Of a stretch of DNA of 44,755 nucleotides, positions 17,701-25,978 are shown piece after piece. Source of the stretch: Candidatus Hinthialibacter antarcticus (GTDB taxonomy: Bacteria > Hinthialibacterota > Hinthialibacteria > Hinthialibacterales > Hinthialibacteraceae); the NCBI GenBank assembly GCA_030765645.1, contig JAVCCE010000051.1:1-44755 (forward strand). Reading direction: 5' to 3'. The notes beneath the pieces were generated by a model. It saw nothing but the letters and a program-made list of their open reading frames with translations. It did no database searches and was not told where the DNA came from. Positions within the stretch are counted from its first letter, which is position 1, and each line of letters opens with the position of its first letter. The position numbers were made by a program, and so were the translations under genes.

Positions 17701-18167
17701 ATATCTCTTTCGAGTTGTTGATTGATATCAACTAAAAAATCATTGGTCATTCGTTTCGTTAAATCAAATGTTTTGAGATATTTTTCAAACTCTGGCCCAA
17801 ACGACTTCGTTTCGAGGAAGGGTTCAAGATCAACGCGTTCTTCTTCTTTATATTGAAATGGAGACTCTTCTGCGTAGTCTTCCAGAAAGAAATCAAATGG
17901 ATTTATGGCTGATATCTCAGCAACCAAATTCACATCGACGTGAAAGAGCCGGGTTTTTTCTTCAAATACCAACCGGGCCAGATAATTTCCGTGAGGGTCT
18001 TGTTGCCAATTGATGAAATGTTCTTCAGGGCGAATTGTCAGGTTATAGCTCAAGATTGGTGTCCGGCTATGCGGCGCCGGACGAAGACGGACGACTTGAG
18101 GAGACAAGGATACCAAACGGTCATAGTTATAGTGCGTTTGATGACGCAATGCGACTTGAATCGCCAT
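14775..18167 (-). CDS. Transglutaminase-like protein fused to DUF2126 (putative amidoligase)
   Basis: A 1130-residue protein. The first ~290 residues are a bacterial transglutaminase-like domain, with the nucleophile in RKGSCRDSAWLL (Cys180), His229 in TDLHAWCEVY and Asp245 in WIGLDPTSG, so the triad is complete. The rest is the long DUF2126 region, with stretches such as MRLTMGGEPTFVSIDDMEG, NGGNHFVMGGAS, FIGPTSQAPRVDEARYEAVY and SGRLGLVEFRNFEMPPHYQM. DUF2126 has been suggested to be an amidoligase-like domain. There is no signal peptide. Family length is typically ~1100. It heads the three-gene unit with the ATP-grasp and alpha-E genes, each separated by fewer than 35 bases, and has its own promoter-like sequence at 18200-18230. 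Confidence 0.93.
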   Translation of the reverse strand: MAIQVALRHQTHYNYDRLVSLSPQVVRLRPAPHSRTPILSYNLTIRPEEHFINWQQDPHGNYLARLVFEEKTRLFHVDVNLVAEISAINPFDFFLEDYAEESPFQYKEEERVDLEPFLETKSFGPEFEKYLKTFDLTKRMTNDFLVDINQQLERDIDYIIRMEPGVQTPEETLRTRKGSCRDSAWLLAHVLRRIGLATRFASGYLIQLKSDVESLDGPSGPVADFTDLHAWCEVYLPGAGWIGLDPTSGLFTGEGHIPLACTPKPQGAAPVSGAVSKSEVEFEHHMSVTRIHEDPRVTKPYRDDQWQRIYQTGLQVDQEIHQNDMRLTMGGEPTFVSIDDMEGEEWNGGALGENKYRLASQLFHQMRKRFSKGALLHYGQGKWYPGESIPRWALTCYWRKDGAPIWKDESLIASGNEPLGHTVEDAQRFIAHVADRLGVQAKYAIPAWEDPYHIIFHERKTPVNIDPRQSLMDEPEERRRLAKLLEKGVGNKVGYVLPLSRGKNGTSPTWTSGEWVVRTETLFLFPGDSPMGYRLPLDSLKWETKADRLYSEAYDMSAPRRELPSYKALLSNTSSRANVRMERSDPKFLNRFKTKSGGRSSEFGEAWKSALASYEKTHSYSNEEWSGVVRTALCVEPREGRLNVFLPPLRFIEQYLELVALVEETAKELNLPVRIEGYQPPGDSRMQQFKVTPDPGVIEVNVHPASNWNELVEITHSVYDEARLARLGTEKFMQDGKHTGTNGGNHFVMGGASTNDSPFLRRPDLLKSLIKYWINHPSLSYLFSGMFIGPTSQAPRVDEARYEAVYEIEIACAQVPENGPCPPWIVDRIFRHLLIDVSGNTHRAEFCIDKLYSPDSPSGRLGLVEFRNFEMPPHYQMSLAQQLLLRALCAWMWKTPYTEKLARWGTQLHDRFMLPHFVWHDFNDVIDQLKTYGFEFDASWYDAHFEFRFPKIGSVAYDGVEIELRQAIEPWHVLGEEQAVGGTTRYVDSSLERIQIKVSGAIEPRHIITCNGIPVPLHPTGRQSEFCAGIRFRAWQPPSCLHPTIPVHAPLVIELIDTWNQRSLGGCKYTVSHPGGRSYDTFPVNALEAESRRAGLFSAIGHTPGPVTAPPKQVGKEYPFTLDLRTIQKA

Positions 18168-18199
18168 AAATTCACCTTAAAAAAAGATATATTTCTGTA

Positions 18200-18230
18200 A
18201 GTATAGCAAAAATCAGACCTAGCAAGTCAA
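18200..18230 (-). promoter_or_regulatory. Sigma-70-like promoter with extended -10
   Basis: On the minus strand TTGACT (18230-18225) is followed after 19 bases by TATACT (18205-18200), preceded by TGC, giving an extended -10. It lies 33 bases before the ATG of the transglutaminase-DUF2126 gene. The spacer is longer than ideal, which the extended -10 could offset. It suggests that the two transglutaminase modules are separate transcription units. Confidence 0.5.
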
Positions 18231-18347
18231 ATGTCATCAATTCTTACATAACTCACTTAAATGTATGAAATTACAAGTAATTGACTCAATAGGGCTTAGG
18301 ACAAAATCTGCTGTATGTATCAACGTTCTGTTTAAAAGCGTACAGTC

Positions 18348-19220
18348 TTATTCAGGAATCACATCAACCGAAACGTTGACCGAATGGTTGCCTCCGCCGA
18401 AAACGGTTCCTTTAACAGGGCTGACTTCATCGTAGTCTCTGCCCCAGGCAATCGTGATGTGGTCTGTTGAAACCAGAATGTTGTTGGTTGGATCAACGTC
18501 GATCCAGCCCGCATCGGGAATATAGACTGATAACCAGGCGTGTGAGGCGTCGCTGCCTTGGAGACGTTCCTGGCCGGGAGGAGGAGATGTTCTCAAATAT
18601 CCGCTTACGTAGCGAGCGGGCAGCCCCAATGAACGCAAACAGGCAATCTGGAGATGCGCAAAATCTTGACAGACGCCTTTGCGGATTTCCATCACTTCAT
18701 AGGTCGAGGTCGTGATGTCTGTCGAAAACGGCTGATACTCAAAATCGTGATGAATGCGAGCCGTCAAATCCAAGACGCCTTCCAAGATTGGACGCCCTGG
18801 CTCAAATGAGGGCAAGGCATAGTCGCGAAACACCGTGTCAATCGGTACAAATGGAGACTCGTATTGGTATTGAAAGGCTTCATAATCTTCTGCCGTGTTT
18901 CGTGATTGAAAAATCGACTGGATCGTATCCCATGCTGGCGTGAGTGACGCTTCTGGCGCTAACCGTTTAAAGCACTCCACTCTCGATGTTGCTTGTATTT
19001 TCAATTCACTGAGCGGTGTGTTTATTGTGAAATAATGGACTGTGTTACCAAAAAAATCGGTGAAGGCGACTAATTCAGACGGGTGGGGTTCAATCAATAA
19101 GTCAAAATCTAATCGCTTTTGCATGATGGAGGAGCGCGGTTCCACCGTTGCGCGATTCTGACCAAACGTCATCGGAGAATCGTACATGTATTGAGTCACA
19201 TGTCGAATGGAATAAATCAC
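18348..19220 (-). CDS. Stand-alone transglutaminase-like cysteine protease-fold protein
   Basis: A 290-residue protein of the bacterial transglutaminase-like family (COG1305). With GTG 19220 as start it opens MIYSIRHVTQYMYDSP, the usual first strand; TTG 19235 is an alternative that abuts the upstream stop. The catalytic triad is visible: Cys in RKGVCQDFAHLQIACLRSLG (about residue 184), His in SDASHAWLSVY (about 227) and Asp in WIDVDPTNN (about 243). No signal peptide is seen. It directly follows the fused ATP-grasp/alpha-E gene, so the two are co-transcribed. In this gene set the enzyme may cleave or transfer the peptide made by the ligase. Confidence 0.93.
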   Translation of the reverse strand: MIYSIRHVTQYMYDSPMTFGQNRATVEPRSSIMQKRLDFDLLIEPHPSELVAFTDFFGNTVHYFTINTPLSELKIQATSRVECFKRLAPEASLTPAWDTIQSIFQSRNTAEDYEAFQYQYESPFVPIDTVFRDYALPSFEPGRPILEGVLDLTARIHHDFEYQPFSTDITTSTYEVMEIRKGVCQDFAHLQIACLRSLGLPARYVSGYLRTSPPPGQERLQGSDASHAWLSVYIPDAGWIDVDPTNNILVSTDHITIAWGRDYDEVSPVKGTVFGGGNHSVNVSVDVIPE

Positions 19221-19235
19221 TGAAGCGGCTCCCAA

Positions 19236-21788
19236 TTATTTCGCATTCAACTGCTGTTTGGCTAACAATCGAGGTTGAGTTGCATGGCTAAAATACGTAA
19301 TCGACAACGCATCGGATAGAATGGTAATTTTGTGATCGAGAAATTCAAGCAAGTCGGCTAAAGAGCCTGAATCGCCCTGTCGAAGATTGCTGAGCGTATC
19401 AATATCAAACAAACGTAATTTCGTCAGCGTCTCGAGCGCAATTCGTTGTTCCAGCGTGCGCAGTGGGCGATTTTGGCTGTTTGGCAACAAGTCAATATGA
19501 GCAGCCAGTTGAGCGACCTGAAAACAAACCGAGCGGGGATTGGTTTCATCAAATAATATCAAATCGACCACGGTTCCTAGTTGGACGTCATCCACATACC
19601 GGGAACGATAGGTCATCGAACAATCAAATAGTTCGAGCCAAACCAGCAGTGTATTTATTTCGATCGGTTTATTTGAATTGAGCGCTGACTTCAATACAGA
19701 CATCGTGTTTAACATGCGCTCAATGCGCCGTCCCATATCCAGAAAGCGCCATCCCATGGCGCGCGTCATGCTTTCCATTTCCAGACCGCTGAACGCCGCG
19801 AGACAAGTCAACATCTGATTTAACAGGTCTTGGATTTCACCAAGCGAGAGCCCCTGTGAGTCTTTCGTATCGATGGTCAGGTTTTCTAACTGCGCCAATA
19901 TGCGCCAGGCGTCTGACGAAATGCGGTCGCGTACTTTCCACGTGAGAAACCGCATCGAATCCAGATTTTTTGCGATGCTATGGTCTTGCTCGCTGTCAAA
20001 AATTAATGTTCTTGCAAATAATTCAACCCCATCGGCGTCGTAAGGCGCCATTTCTTCGAGGGGAGTTGAAGGTTTGAATAGAACATGATTGATATTAAGT
20101 AGAGCATTCAACCATACGCTGTCTTGGTTATCATTGCGGTCGCTTAAACAGGACAACAGCATCCGAATCGAGCGCAACGCAAATTCGGAACGCTCTAAAT
20201 AGCGGCTCAGCCAAAATAGGTTATCCGCCAATCGGCTGGGAATGTTGCGTGGTGCGCGCCGGATAACAATTGAATCCGAAGACGACGAGAGCAGCGAAAC
20301 CTCTTCCACATCTTTATCGGACATCACCCAGGTATCTTTAAACGCGCCGACCATGTCTTGTGTTTTTGCCGGTCCATGAAACGCAGACGAAACGCGGGTC
20401 AAACCGCCCGCCATTACGTCGAATCCGCCTTTGGCTTGCGTGACGACCTGCATTCGGATAATTAAATTGCGCGCCTCTAATTGCGTTCCTGTCCAGACCG
20501 GCGCCGTCGATAGATTGACTTTTTCTTGTACGACAAACTGATAGGGCTTGGCTTTGATTTTTTCAATGAGTTCTGAGCGGTCTTGTTGGCTCAATTGGTC
20601 TCCGCTTATGGTTACGAATGGCAGGCGGGGAAATGCGGATTTAATAATAAGCGAATCGAAATGGTCGAGCGCATAGGCGAGACCGTCCGGGGTTCCGCAC
20701 CACCAGGTTTGAACGGTCGGTAATTTCAAATCTTCTGCTAAATAGTGACGGCATAATTCCGGTAAGTAGGGCGCTAGCATGGGAGACTCGAGTACGCCGC
20801 TGCCGATGGCGTTGACGACCAAAACATTTTCTGCGCGGGCTGCCTGTATCAAACCCGGTACGCCGAACGAGCCACTCGAATTGCAAAACAACTGGTCAGA
20901 TTCCCAGTCGTCAATTCGTCGGATGATGGCGTCAACCTGTTTAAGCCCTTCTAGCGTCTTAATGAATACTTTGTCTGACCGTACGGTCAGATCGGCGCCT
21001 TCAACCAAGGTGATTCCAAGATATTTTGCTAGGTAAGAATGCTCAAAATATGAATCATGCACCGGCCCTGGAGATAGAAGCACAATTTGAGGGTCTTCTT
21101 GCCGGGCGGGCGGCAGAAGTTTCACAATGCTTTCAAGAAACGTCTTAAAATAGGACGCCAAGCGGTGGATGCGGCGGTTTTGGGTAATTGAAGGGTAGAG
21201 CCGGTTGAGGACGATCCGGTTTTCAAGCGCATATCCTGATCCGGCTGGGGTTTGCGTGCGGTCAGATAACACCACCCATGAACCGTCAGGCCGCCGCGCT
21301 AAATCTGAAGCGTATCGGTGAATCCATATCCCGCGCGTCGGGTGAATCCCTGAACAAGCGCGAATAAACCCTGGATTCGCAAAAATAAATTCGTGGGGAA
21401 GCCGCCTCTCCCGTATGACTTGCTGAGGGCCGTATAAATCAATTGCAAGTTGGTTCAGCAGGTGTGCGCGTTGGCGCAACCCTTCTTGAAGAATCAACCA
21501 ATCCTTGTTCGCGAGGATCATCGGAATCGGGTCTAGCAGCCAGGGGCGGAGATGGTCTCTATCTTCATTATAGATGTTGTAAACGATCCCGTTTTCATAC
21601 AGAGTTCGCTTGGCCCGGTTCCAGATTTCATTGAGTTTTTGGGAGTCGAGAGAAAGAAATTTATTATGGAAAAACTGGCAATGTGGGCGAACCGCTCCCG
21701 TTTCATCAAACCACTCGTCAAAATGGTCCGCGACGGGTGTATAAGGCGTGTATACCGCGCCGGGGGTGTTGCTTTGTTGTTGCATCAT
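19236..21788 (-). CDS. Fused circularly permuted ATP-grasp and alpha-E protein
   Basis: An 850-residue protein. Residues ~25-500 form the ATP-grasp part (GIWIHRYASDLARRPDGSW, VLSPGPVHDSYFEHSYLAKY, VNAIGSGVLESPMLAPYLPE, MAGGLTRVSSAFHGPAKTQD). From about residue 520 an alpha-E domain follows (IPSRLADNLFWLSRYLERSE ... FLDMGRRIERMLN). The two domains are separate genes in the neighbouring unit, so this is a Rosetta-stone type fusion supporting physical coupling. In the segment aligned with the stand-alone enzyme's VVKAANESGGYGM, this protein reads IIKSAFPRLPFVTISG and lacks the glycine-rich stretch, so its ATP site may differ. Two ATGs stand in a row (21788, 21785). Confidence 0.92.
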   Translation of the reverse strand: MMQQQSNTPGAVYTPYTPVADHFDEWFDETGAVRPHCQFFHNKFLSLDSQKLNEIWNRAKRTLYENGIVYNIYNEDRDHLRPWLLDPIPMILANKDWLILQEGLRQRAHLLNQLAIDLYGPQQVIRERRLPHEFIFANPGFIRACSGIHPTRGIWIHRYASDLARRPDGSWVVLSDRTQTPAGSGYALENRIVLNRLYPSITQNRRIHRLASYFKTFLESIVKLLPPARQEDPQIVLLSPGPVHDSYFEHSYLAKYLGITLVEGADLTVRSDKVFIKTLEGLKQVDAIIRRIDDWESDQLFCNSSGSFGVPGLIQAARAENVLVVNAIGSGVLESPMLAPYLPELCRHYLAEDLKLPTVQTWWCGTPDGLAYALDHFDSLIIKSAFPRLPFVTISGDQLSQQDRSELIEKIKAKPYQFVVQEKVNLSTAPVWTGTQLEARNLIIRMQVVTQAKGGFDVMAGGLTRVSSAFHGPAKTQDMVGAFKDTWVMSDKDVEEVSLLSSSSDSIVIRRAPRNIPSRLADNLFWLSRYLERSEFALRSIRMLLSCLSDRNDNQDSVWLNALLNINHVLFKPSTPLEEMAPYDADGVELFARTLIFDSEQDHSIAKNLDSMRFLTWKVRDRISSDAWRILAQLENLTIDTKDSQGLSLGEIQDLLNQMLTCLAAFSGLEMESMTRAMGWRFLDMGRRIERMLNTMSVLKSALNSNKPIEINTLLVWLELFDCSMTYRSRYVDDVQLGTVVDLILFDETNPRSVCFQVAQLAAHIDLLPNSQNRPLRTLEQRIALETLTKLRLFDIDTLSNLRQGDSGSLADLLEFLDHKITILSDALSITYFSHATQPRLLAKQQLNAK

Positions 21789-21966
21789 AAAAGGCGTTGC
21801 CTCTAAAATGTCTACCTGCTACGAATATGATATTCTCATTCCTTTAAAGCGATAGGACGAAAAGATAATATAACGCTATTATTTGCGAGTAGAGATTCAC
21901 TGCCGAACTGTTTAGAATATTGGCGCAAAGTGAAATGCAACCTGTAGGAAGTTTAAAGATAATAAA

Positions 21967-24000
21967 ATGAGTAGATTTGCGCAGTTATTATTAATTTTCG
22001 TATTCATCTTTCACTTCGGCTCGAATAAAAGTTGGAGCGCATCATTGCAGCTTGAGGGCGTGACGGTCACGCCGCACATGCAATCAACCATGATGCGCTA
22101 CCGCAAATCGACCGACCGCAGTCTAGGCGCCCGCGCGCAAATCTTTATTCGCAATACAAGTAAAGAACAACTGACGCTTTCGCCGGATACAAAAATTCTC
22201 CTCCGAGGTAAGTCGCCAGAACAACTTTTATTAACAGATGAATGGGCGTGGCACGATTTCCCCAGCGCTTGGAAAGACGCCCCGCTGACACTACCGCCCG
22301 ATGCGCTGACAGTGTGGACATGGAACGGCAAGCGAGAAATATGGGGTGTAGGGAGTAACGCCGACCTTCGTATCAAAGTTTCGGACGACTCGGACGAAAC
22401 GGCTGTTCAAATTTCAATTGATGATCCAACGGTCTGGTTGTCTTCGGTCACTTTTTTAGGGCAAGATGATTGTCCGTTTCCTGACCGCTTCATCTTTCAT
22501 ATTGCAAATCAGACAAGTTCTTCACTCCGTATAGACGCCTGCCGCCTGTGGTTGCCTGAGAACAATAAAACTTGGCGAGCATTGCTGCCTGGAGAATGGA
22601 TAAAAGATGTAGAAGCATTCCCACAAGATGGCGTCATTCCCGCTGGCGACCGGGGCGGGGCAATCGTCGAAACCGGACGCCTGCCTCTGACCTACGCTGC
22701 GTTGGAGGTACGCTTGCGGGATTCCGAAGATCGAGCGCTTTCCGTTTGGTCGCATCTCCGCATCAAGCGCGAGGCGTTTGATATCAGCGGCGGCTGGATC
22801 AGTTCCGACGCGAATGGCCGTAGTACGCTGACTTATGAGCCTTACTTAAAAACACTGCGTCGTATGCACATTAACACTGGGCATATTGCCGACACCGGGG
22901 GCTATACCGATACCGAACTATATGACGAATATCCACTCAAATATTTTAACAAATTAGAGAACCTTGAACATTATGATTCCACGGACATGCTTCCGCGTGT
23001 TCACGCCGTTGAGTTTTTAGGCGAGCCGCAATACGGCGGCGGGCGTCCGGTTCCACCGATGGAAGTCTGGCGTGATCTCAATCCCTATCAACCAACGCGC
23101 TTGCCAACCACAGTGACGCACAGCGAAGAGCGTATCTGGCGTTTTTACGCCGGGCTTTCAGATTACCCTCACTACGACGCCTACCGGGTCTGTGCGCCGT
23201 CACCAGATGGGTGGAGCCTGTACGAATGGGGCAATCAACATATTCGTTGGGGGGCGCCGCTTGAGACCATCGGTGATATGACCCGCAGCCTGCGCGAGTT
23301 AAACCGACCCGCATCCATTGCCTATTGGTCGCAAGGCGCCCACAGCGGTTGGGATCACTACGGCGGACGGCAGCGCACTTCGCCCACGCCGGATGAACTC
23401 CGCGCTCAAGCCTATCATGGCCTGGCGGCGCGTATCACTTCGCTCTATTGGTTTAATTTGAGTTTGAAATCACTGCTCAAATTTCCCGACCTGATTGAAC
23501 CGATTACTGAAATCGGGCGCGAAATTCGTCTGTTAGATAACTTTTATCTTGAAGGCGACGCGTATCATCATCAGCTGGCAATGGACGATACAAAACCCGA
23601 TTGGGACCTGTCCGTTATTGCCAGCCCGCGCGGCGCCTTGCTATTTGCTTTAGACCTAGACTACGCGCCTGATTTTGAAGAGAAGGTTTTCACATTTCAT
23701 TCGCCGCGTAAGTTAGATGTCATCTTCCCGCTGCCTGCGTATTTGCGCAAACCTGCTGCGGTTCTCAAAATGAATGCAAACAGCGTAATCTCAATTCCAT
23801 TTCAAGTGATGGAGAATGGTGTTCGCATTCAAGGCGAATTTGAAAATTTCAATATTTTTATTGCCACTACGGATTCTAAATTACAGGAAGAACTTGAAAC
23901 CCGCAGGCAAGAGTTGGTTGCGTATGAGAGAGCATTTAACTTTGATCCGGCAAGCAATCAAAACGACTTGAAAGCATTACAAAATATCCTGATGAAATAG
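21967..24000 (+). CDS. Large secreted protein, possible glycoside-hydrolase-like, family unknown
   Basis: A 677-residue protein with a signal peptide (LLLIFVFIFHFGSNKSWSAS). The first ~250 residues look beta-rich. The middle carries patterns reminiscent of TIM-barrel hydrolases: SGGWISSDANGRSTLTYEPY, YLKTLRRMHINTGHIADTGG, RIWRFYAGLSDYPHYDAYRV and RELNRPASIAYWSQGAHSG. Then SPTPDELRAQAYHGLAARIT resembles the 'P-E-E-x-R-x-x-x-Y-x-A-L' helix found near the active site of some glycoside hydrolases. The C-terminal ~120 residues are again beta-like, ending in a short helical tail. I cannot assign a CAZy family. It is divergent from the ATP-grasp/alpha-E operon across a 178-base gap. AGGAAG lies about 14 bases upstream of the ATG, rather far. 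Confidence 0.7.
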   Translation: MSRFAQLLLIFVFIFHFGSNKSWSASLQLEGVTVTPHMQSTMMRYRKSTDRSLGARAQIFIRNTSKEQLTLSPDTKILLRGKSPEQLLLTDEWAWHDFPSAWKDAPLTLPPDALTVWTWNGKREIWGVGSNADLRIKVSDDSDETAVQISIDDPTVWLSSVTFLGQDDCPFPDRFIFHIANQTSSSLRIDACRLWLPENNKTWRALLPGEWIKDVEAFPQDGVIPAGDRGGAIVETGRLPLTYAALEVRLRDSEDRALSVWSHLRIKREAFDISGGWISSDANGRSTLTYEPYLKTLRRMHINTGHIADTGGYTDTELYDEYPLKYFNKLENLEHYDSTDMLPRVHAVEFLGEPQYGGGRPVPPMEVWRDLNPYQPTRLPTTVTHSEERIWRFYAGLSDYPHYDAYRVCAPSPDGWSLYEWGNQHIRWGAPLETIGDMTRSLRELNRPASIAYWSQGAHSGWDHYGGRQRTSPTPDELRAQAYHGLAARITSLYWFNLSLKSLLKFPDLIEPITEIGREIRLLDNFYLEGDAYHHQLAMDDTKPDWDLSVIASPRGALLFALDLDYAPDFEEKVFTFHSPRKLDVIFPLPAYLRKPAAVLKMNANSVISIPFQVMENGVRIQGEFENFNIFIATTDSKLQEELETRRQELVAYERAFNFDPASNQNDLKALQNILMK

Positions 24001-24030
24001 TGTTTTGAACTCCGTTAAAACAAATGGTAT

Positions 24031-24059
24031 TTGGCATTTTGAAATATGTTTGATATAAT
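24031..24059 (+). promoter_or_regulatory. Strong sigma-70-type promoter
   Basis: TTGGCA (24031-24036) and TATAAT (24054-24059) are separated by exactly 17 bases, five of six and six of six matches to consensus. Transcription would start near 24066, leaving a ~96-base untranslated leader before the small coiled-coil gene. Confidence 0.7.
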
Positions 24060-24161
24060 TTTAGTATGATGAATCTGCAAATAAAAAATATCCTCTAGCC
24101 TTTCCCAACTTCTCGCGAGCCTGTCTCTGTTCACTTTTTATTCAAAAAAGGAGAGATTCAC

Positions 24162-24449
24162 ATGAACATGAAAGACGCCTATATCCAAAAACTAGAAGCG
24201 CAATTGAACCAATGGGGTGCTGAGATCGATAAGCTCAAAGCAAAGGCAGAAAATGCGCAAGCCGATGCGAAAATTGAATATAGTTTTCAAATAGACGAGT
24301 TGAATTCAATGAAAGATGCAGCGAATGATAAACTCACCGAGCTCAAAAACGCCAGCGATGACGCTTGGGAAGAACTGAAAGCAGGTTGTGAACACGCCTG
24401 GGCGACTTTTAGCGAATCAGTGAAAACCGCTGTCGCAAAATTTCAGTAA
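24162..24449 (+). CDS. Small coiled-coil protein
   Basis: A 95-residue, strongly helical and charged protein with heptad-like spacing throughout (YIQKLEAQLNQWGAEIDKLK, QIDELNSMKDAANDKLTELK, DDAWEELKAGCEHAWATFSE). It has no signal peptide or membrane helix. It resembles the small coiled-coil proteins that databases annotate as stress-related or 'sll1863-like', in which a W-x-x-L-K-x-x-x-x-x-A-W-x-x-F pattern is common. That is a similarity by eye only. The gene has an AAAGGAGAG ribosome site, its own near-consensus promoter and a textbook terminator, so it is monocistronic and probably well expressed. Confidence 0.8.
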   Translation: MNMKDAYIQKLEAQLNQWGAEIDKLKAKAENAQADAKIEYSFQIDELNSMKDAANDKLTELKNASDDAWEELKAGCEHAWATFSESVKTAVAKFQ

Positions 24450-24470
24450 TATCAATAGATAATCTTGTCA

Positions 24471-24505
24471 CGCCCTTGAAGGAATTCCTTCAAGGGCGTT
24501 TTTCT
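24471..24505 (+). terminator. Rho-independent terminator
   Basis: The 12-base arms CGCCCTTGAAGG (24471-24482) and CCTTCAAGGGCG (24487-24498) are perfectly complementary around an AATT loop, followed by TTTTT. It ends the coiled-coil gene. On the other strand it is preceded by few A-rich bases, so it may serve the converging rhaM unit less well. Confidence 0.93.
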
Positions 24506-24509
24506 GGGC

Positions 24510-24605
24510 TTAATTATTGCCAGACAATTTTAATACAATCACCCAATCTTGCGTATCCGGCGGTGTGAATGTGAACGTATTTTTGAGTTTGATTGATTTT
24601 TCCAT
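24510..24605 (-). CDS. Possible 31-residue ORF after rhaM
   Basis: An ATG three bases after the rhaM stop opens a 31-codon frame reading MEKSIKLKNTFTFTPPDTQD then WVIVLKLSGNN. The hydrophobic/aromatic alternation looks protein-like. There is no ribosome site of its own, so it would depend on coupling to rhaM. It could equally be the remnant of a larger gene's C-terminus. Confidence 0.3.
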   Translation of the reverse strand: MEKSIKLKNTFTFTPPDTQDWVIVLKLSGNN

Positions 24606-24608
24606 CTG

Positions 24609-24923
24609 CTAGTCTAAGTGAAACACTTCCTGTAATGGCGTTGAGATTGGGCTGTTGTCTACATTGGAGGGCATGATGCTTTTCATGTGCGTCCACCAGC
24701 GTTTGCACACGTCCGTATTCGCGATTTGGTTCCAGCGTTCTTCGTCTTCAATTTCAACGGTTGCAAACAACTGGTTCGTTTCGGGTTCAAGAAAGATCGA
24801 ATAATGATGTACGCCGTGCGACTTCAAAACGTCTTCCAGCTCCGGCCAAATCGGGTTGTGCCGCTTGAGATATTCTTCATGCTGGTCTGGATTTACTTTC
24901 ATTAAGAAGGCTTTTCGGATCAT
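24609..24923 (-). CDS. rhaM: L-rhamnose mutarotase
   Basis: A 104-residue protein matching the L-rhamnose mutarotase family (COG3254) in length and pattern: [60 protein letters not shown], and the C-terminal [14 protein letters not shown]. The enzyme interconverts alpha and beta anomers of L-rhamnose in the cytoplasm, feeding the isomerase pathway. No rhamnose isomerase or kinase gene is in the window, but the PL11 lyase and symporter at 5228-8870 fit rhamnose use. It is 30 bases downstream of an aldo/keto reductase on the same strand, so the two are likely co-transcribed. Confidence 0.93.
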   Translation of the reverse strand: MIRKAFLMKVNPDQHEEYLKRHNPIWPELEDVLKSHGVHHYSIFLEPETNQLFATVEIEDEERWNQIANTDVCKRWWTHMKSIMPSNVDNSPISTPLQEVFHLD

Positions 24924-24953
24924 GGCTCTTTCCTATGTAAATCTCATGCTCAA

Positions 24954-25847
24954 TCACGCATTCAAAATGCGGTTAATTCGCGACATATTATCTTGAATCT
25001 GCTGTTCATTGACCATGCCAATGGTCATGGCGTCGACAAGGTCATTGCCGAGAACATATTGCAGTGAGGTTTCCCGTTGTTCTTCTTTCACCAAGGAGCC
25101 GCAGCCAAAGATTTTCATGCCGATGACCGCTTTGCCGTTGGCGCGGGCGGTTTGTAGAACCTGGGCAACTTGCTCAACGCTAGCGCCTTCATCCATGTTC
25201 ATGTGCTTGTTGTTGATCCGGGCGAGAATGACTTCCGTCCAGGGGTCTTCGGCTGCGACCTTCAAGGCGCCGAAGTCGTGGCATGAACACCCAATGGCGC
25301 GAACCCGCCCGCGTTCTTTCAACTCACTGAGTTCATCGCGCATTTGTTTGCGGTGTTGGGGCCACTTGCTGTCAGATACGCAATGGATGAGCACCACATC
25401 GAGAGAATCGACGCCCAGCTCATTGCGAAATCGCTCAAATGCCGGTTTGGCGAAATCGGTTTGCGGCATCCCGCCGCCGCCAGCAAACCACATCTTAGAA
25501 AGGATGACTAATTCTTCTCGATTCACTTCTTTCAAGACGTTTTTGAAATAGGGATGCGAGCCATAGATATCGGCGAGGTCAATAAAATTCATCCCGAGGT
25601 CGATATAAGTACGCAGCAAGCGCACAAAGGCTTTTTGACCAAGCCGGGTCTGGTCTGAGCGTTTTAACCAACCGTCTGTGCCTGTACCAAAGGCAAGCCG
25701 GGAGCACTTGATCCCGGCTCGTCCAAGAGAAATCCGGTCTGTAACGCACTTTTTTGTTTGCTGGGCGGTAGGGTTCAGGGCGGTTGTTAGAGCGCCTGCG
25801 CCAACGAGGCTGTGCGTCATAAAGTCTCGTCTGCTTAATGGGTTCAT
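24954..25847 (-). CDS. Aldo/keto reductase with Tat signal
   Basis: A 297-residue protein. The N-terminus SRRDFMTHSLVGAGALTTAL is a twin-arginine export signal, unusual for a mostly cytoplasmic family but common in environmental bacteria. The catalytic tetrad is visible: Asp and Tyr in NFIDLADIYGSHP, Lys in VILSKMWFAG and His in DVVLIHCVSD. Further family marks are RVRAIGCSCHDFGALKVAAE and the C-terminal NEQQIQDNMSRIN. The likely reaction is NAD(P)H-dependent reduction or oxidation of a sugar or other carbonyl; how it obtains cofactor if exported is unclear. No strong ribosome site precedes ATG 25847. It is upstream of rhaM in the same direction. Confidence 0.9.
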   Translation of the reverse strand: MNPLSRRDFMTHSLVGAGALTTALNPTAQQTKKCVTDRISLGRAGIKCSRLAFGTGTDGWLKRSDQTRLGQKAFVRLLRTYIDLGMNFIDLADIYGSHPYFKNVLKEVNREELVILSKMWFAGGGGMPQTDFAKPAFERFRNELGVDSLDVVLIHCVSDSKWPQHRKQMRDELSELKERGRVRAIGCSCHDFGALKVAAEDPWTEVILARINNKHMNMDEGASVEQVAQVLQTARANGKAVIGMKIFGCGSLVKEEQRETSLQYVLGNDLVDAMTIGMVNEQQIQDNMSRINRILNA

Positions 25848-25978
25848 ATTAACGTGGTTTGCCGGAAATCGGATCGAATGAATTTATTTCGTGGATCACA
25901 CCTATTTTGACTCATTTGCTTATTGTTGTGAATGAGGATTGTTGATATGGCGTCACGAAAATATACTACCTTCCTAAT

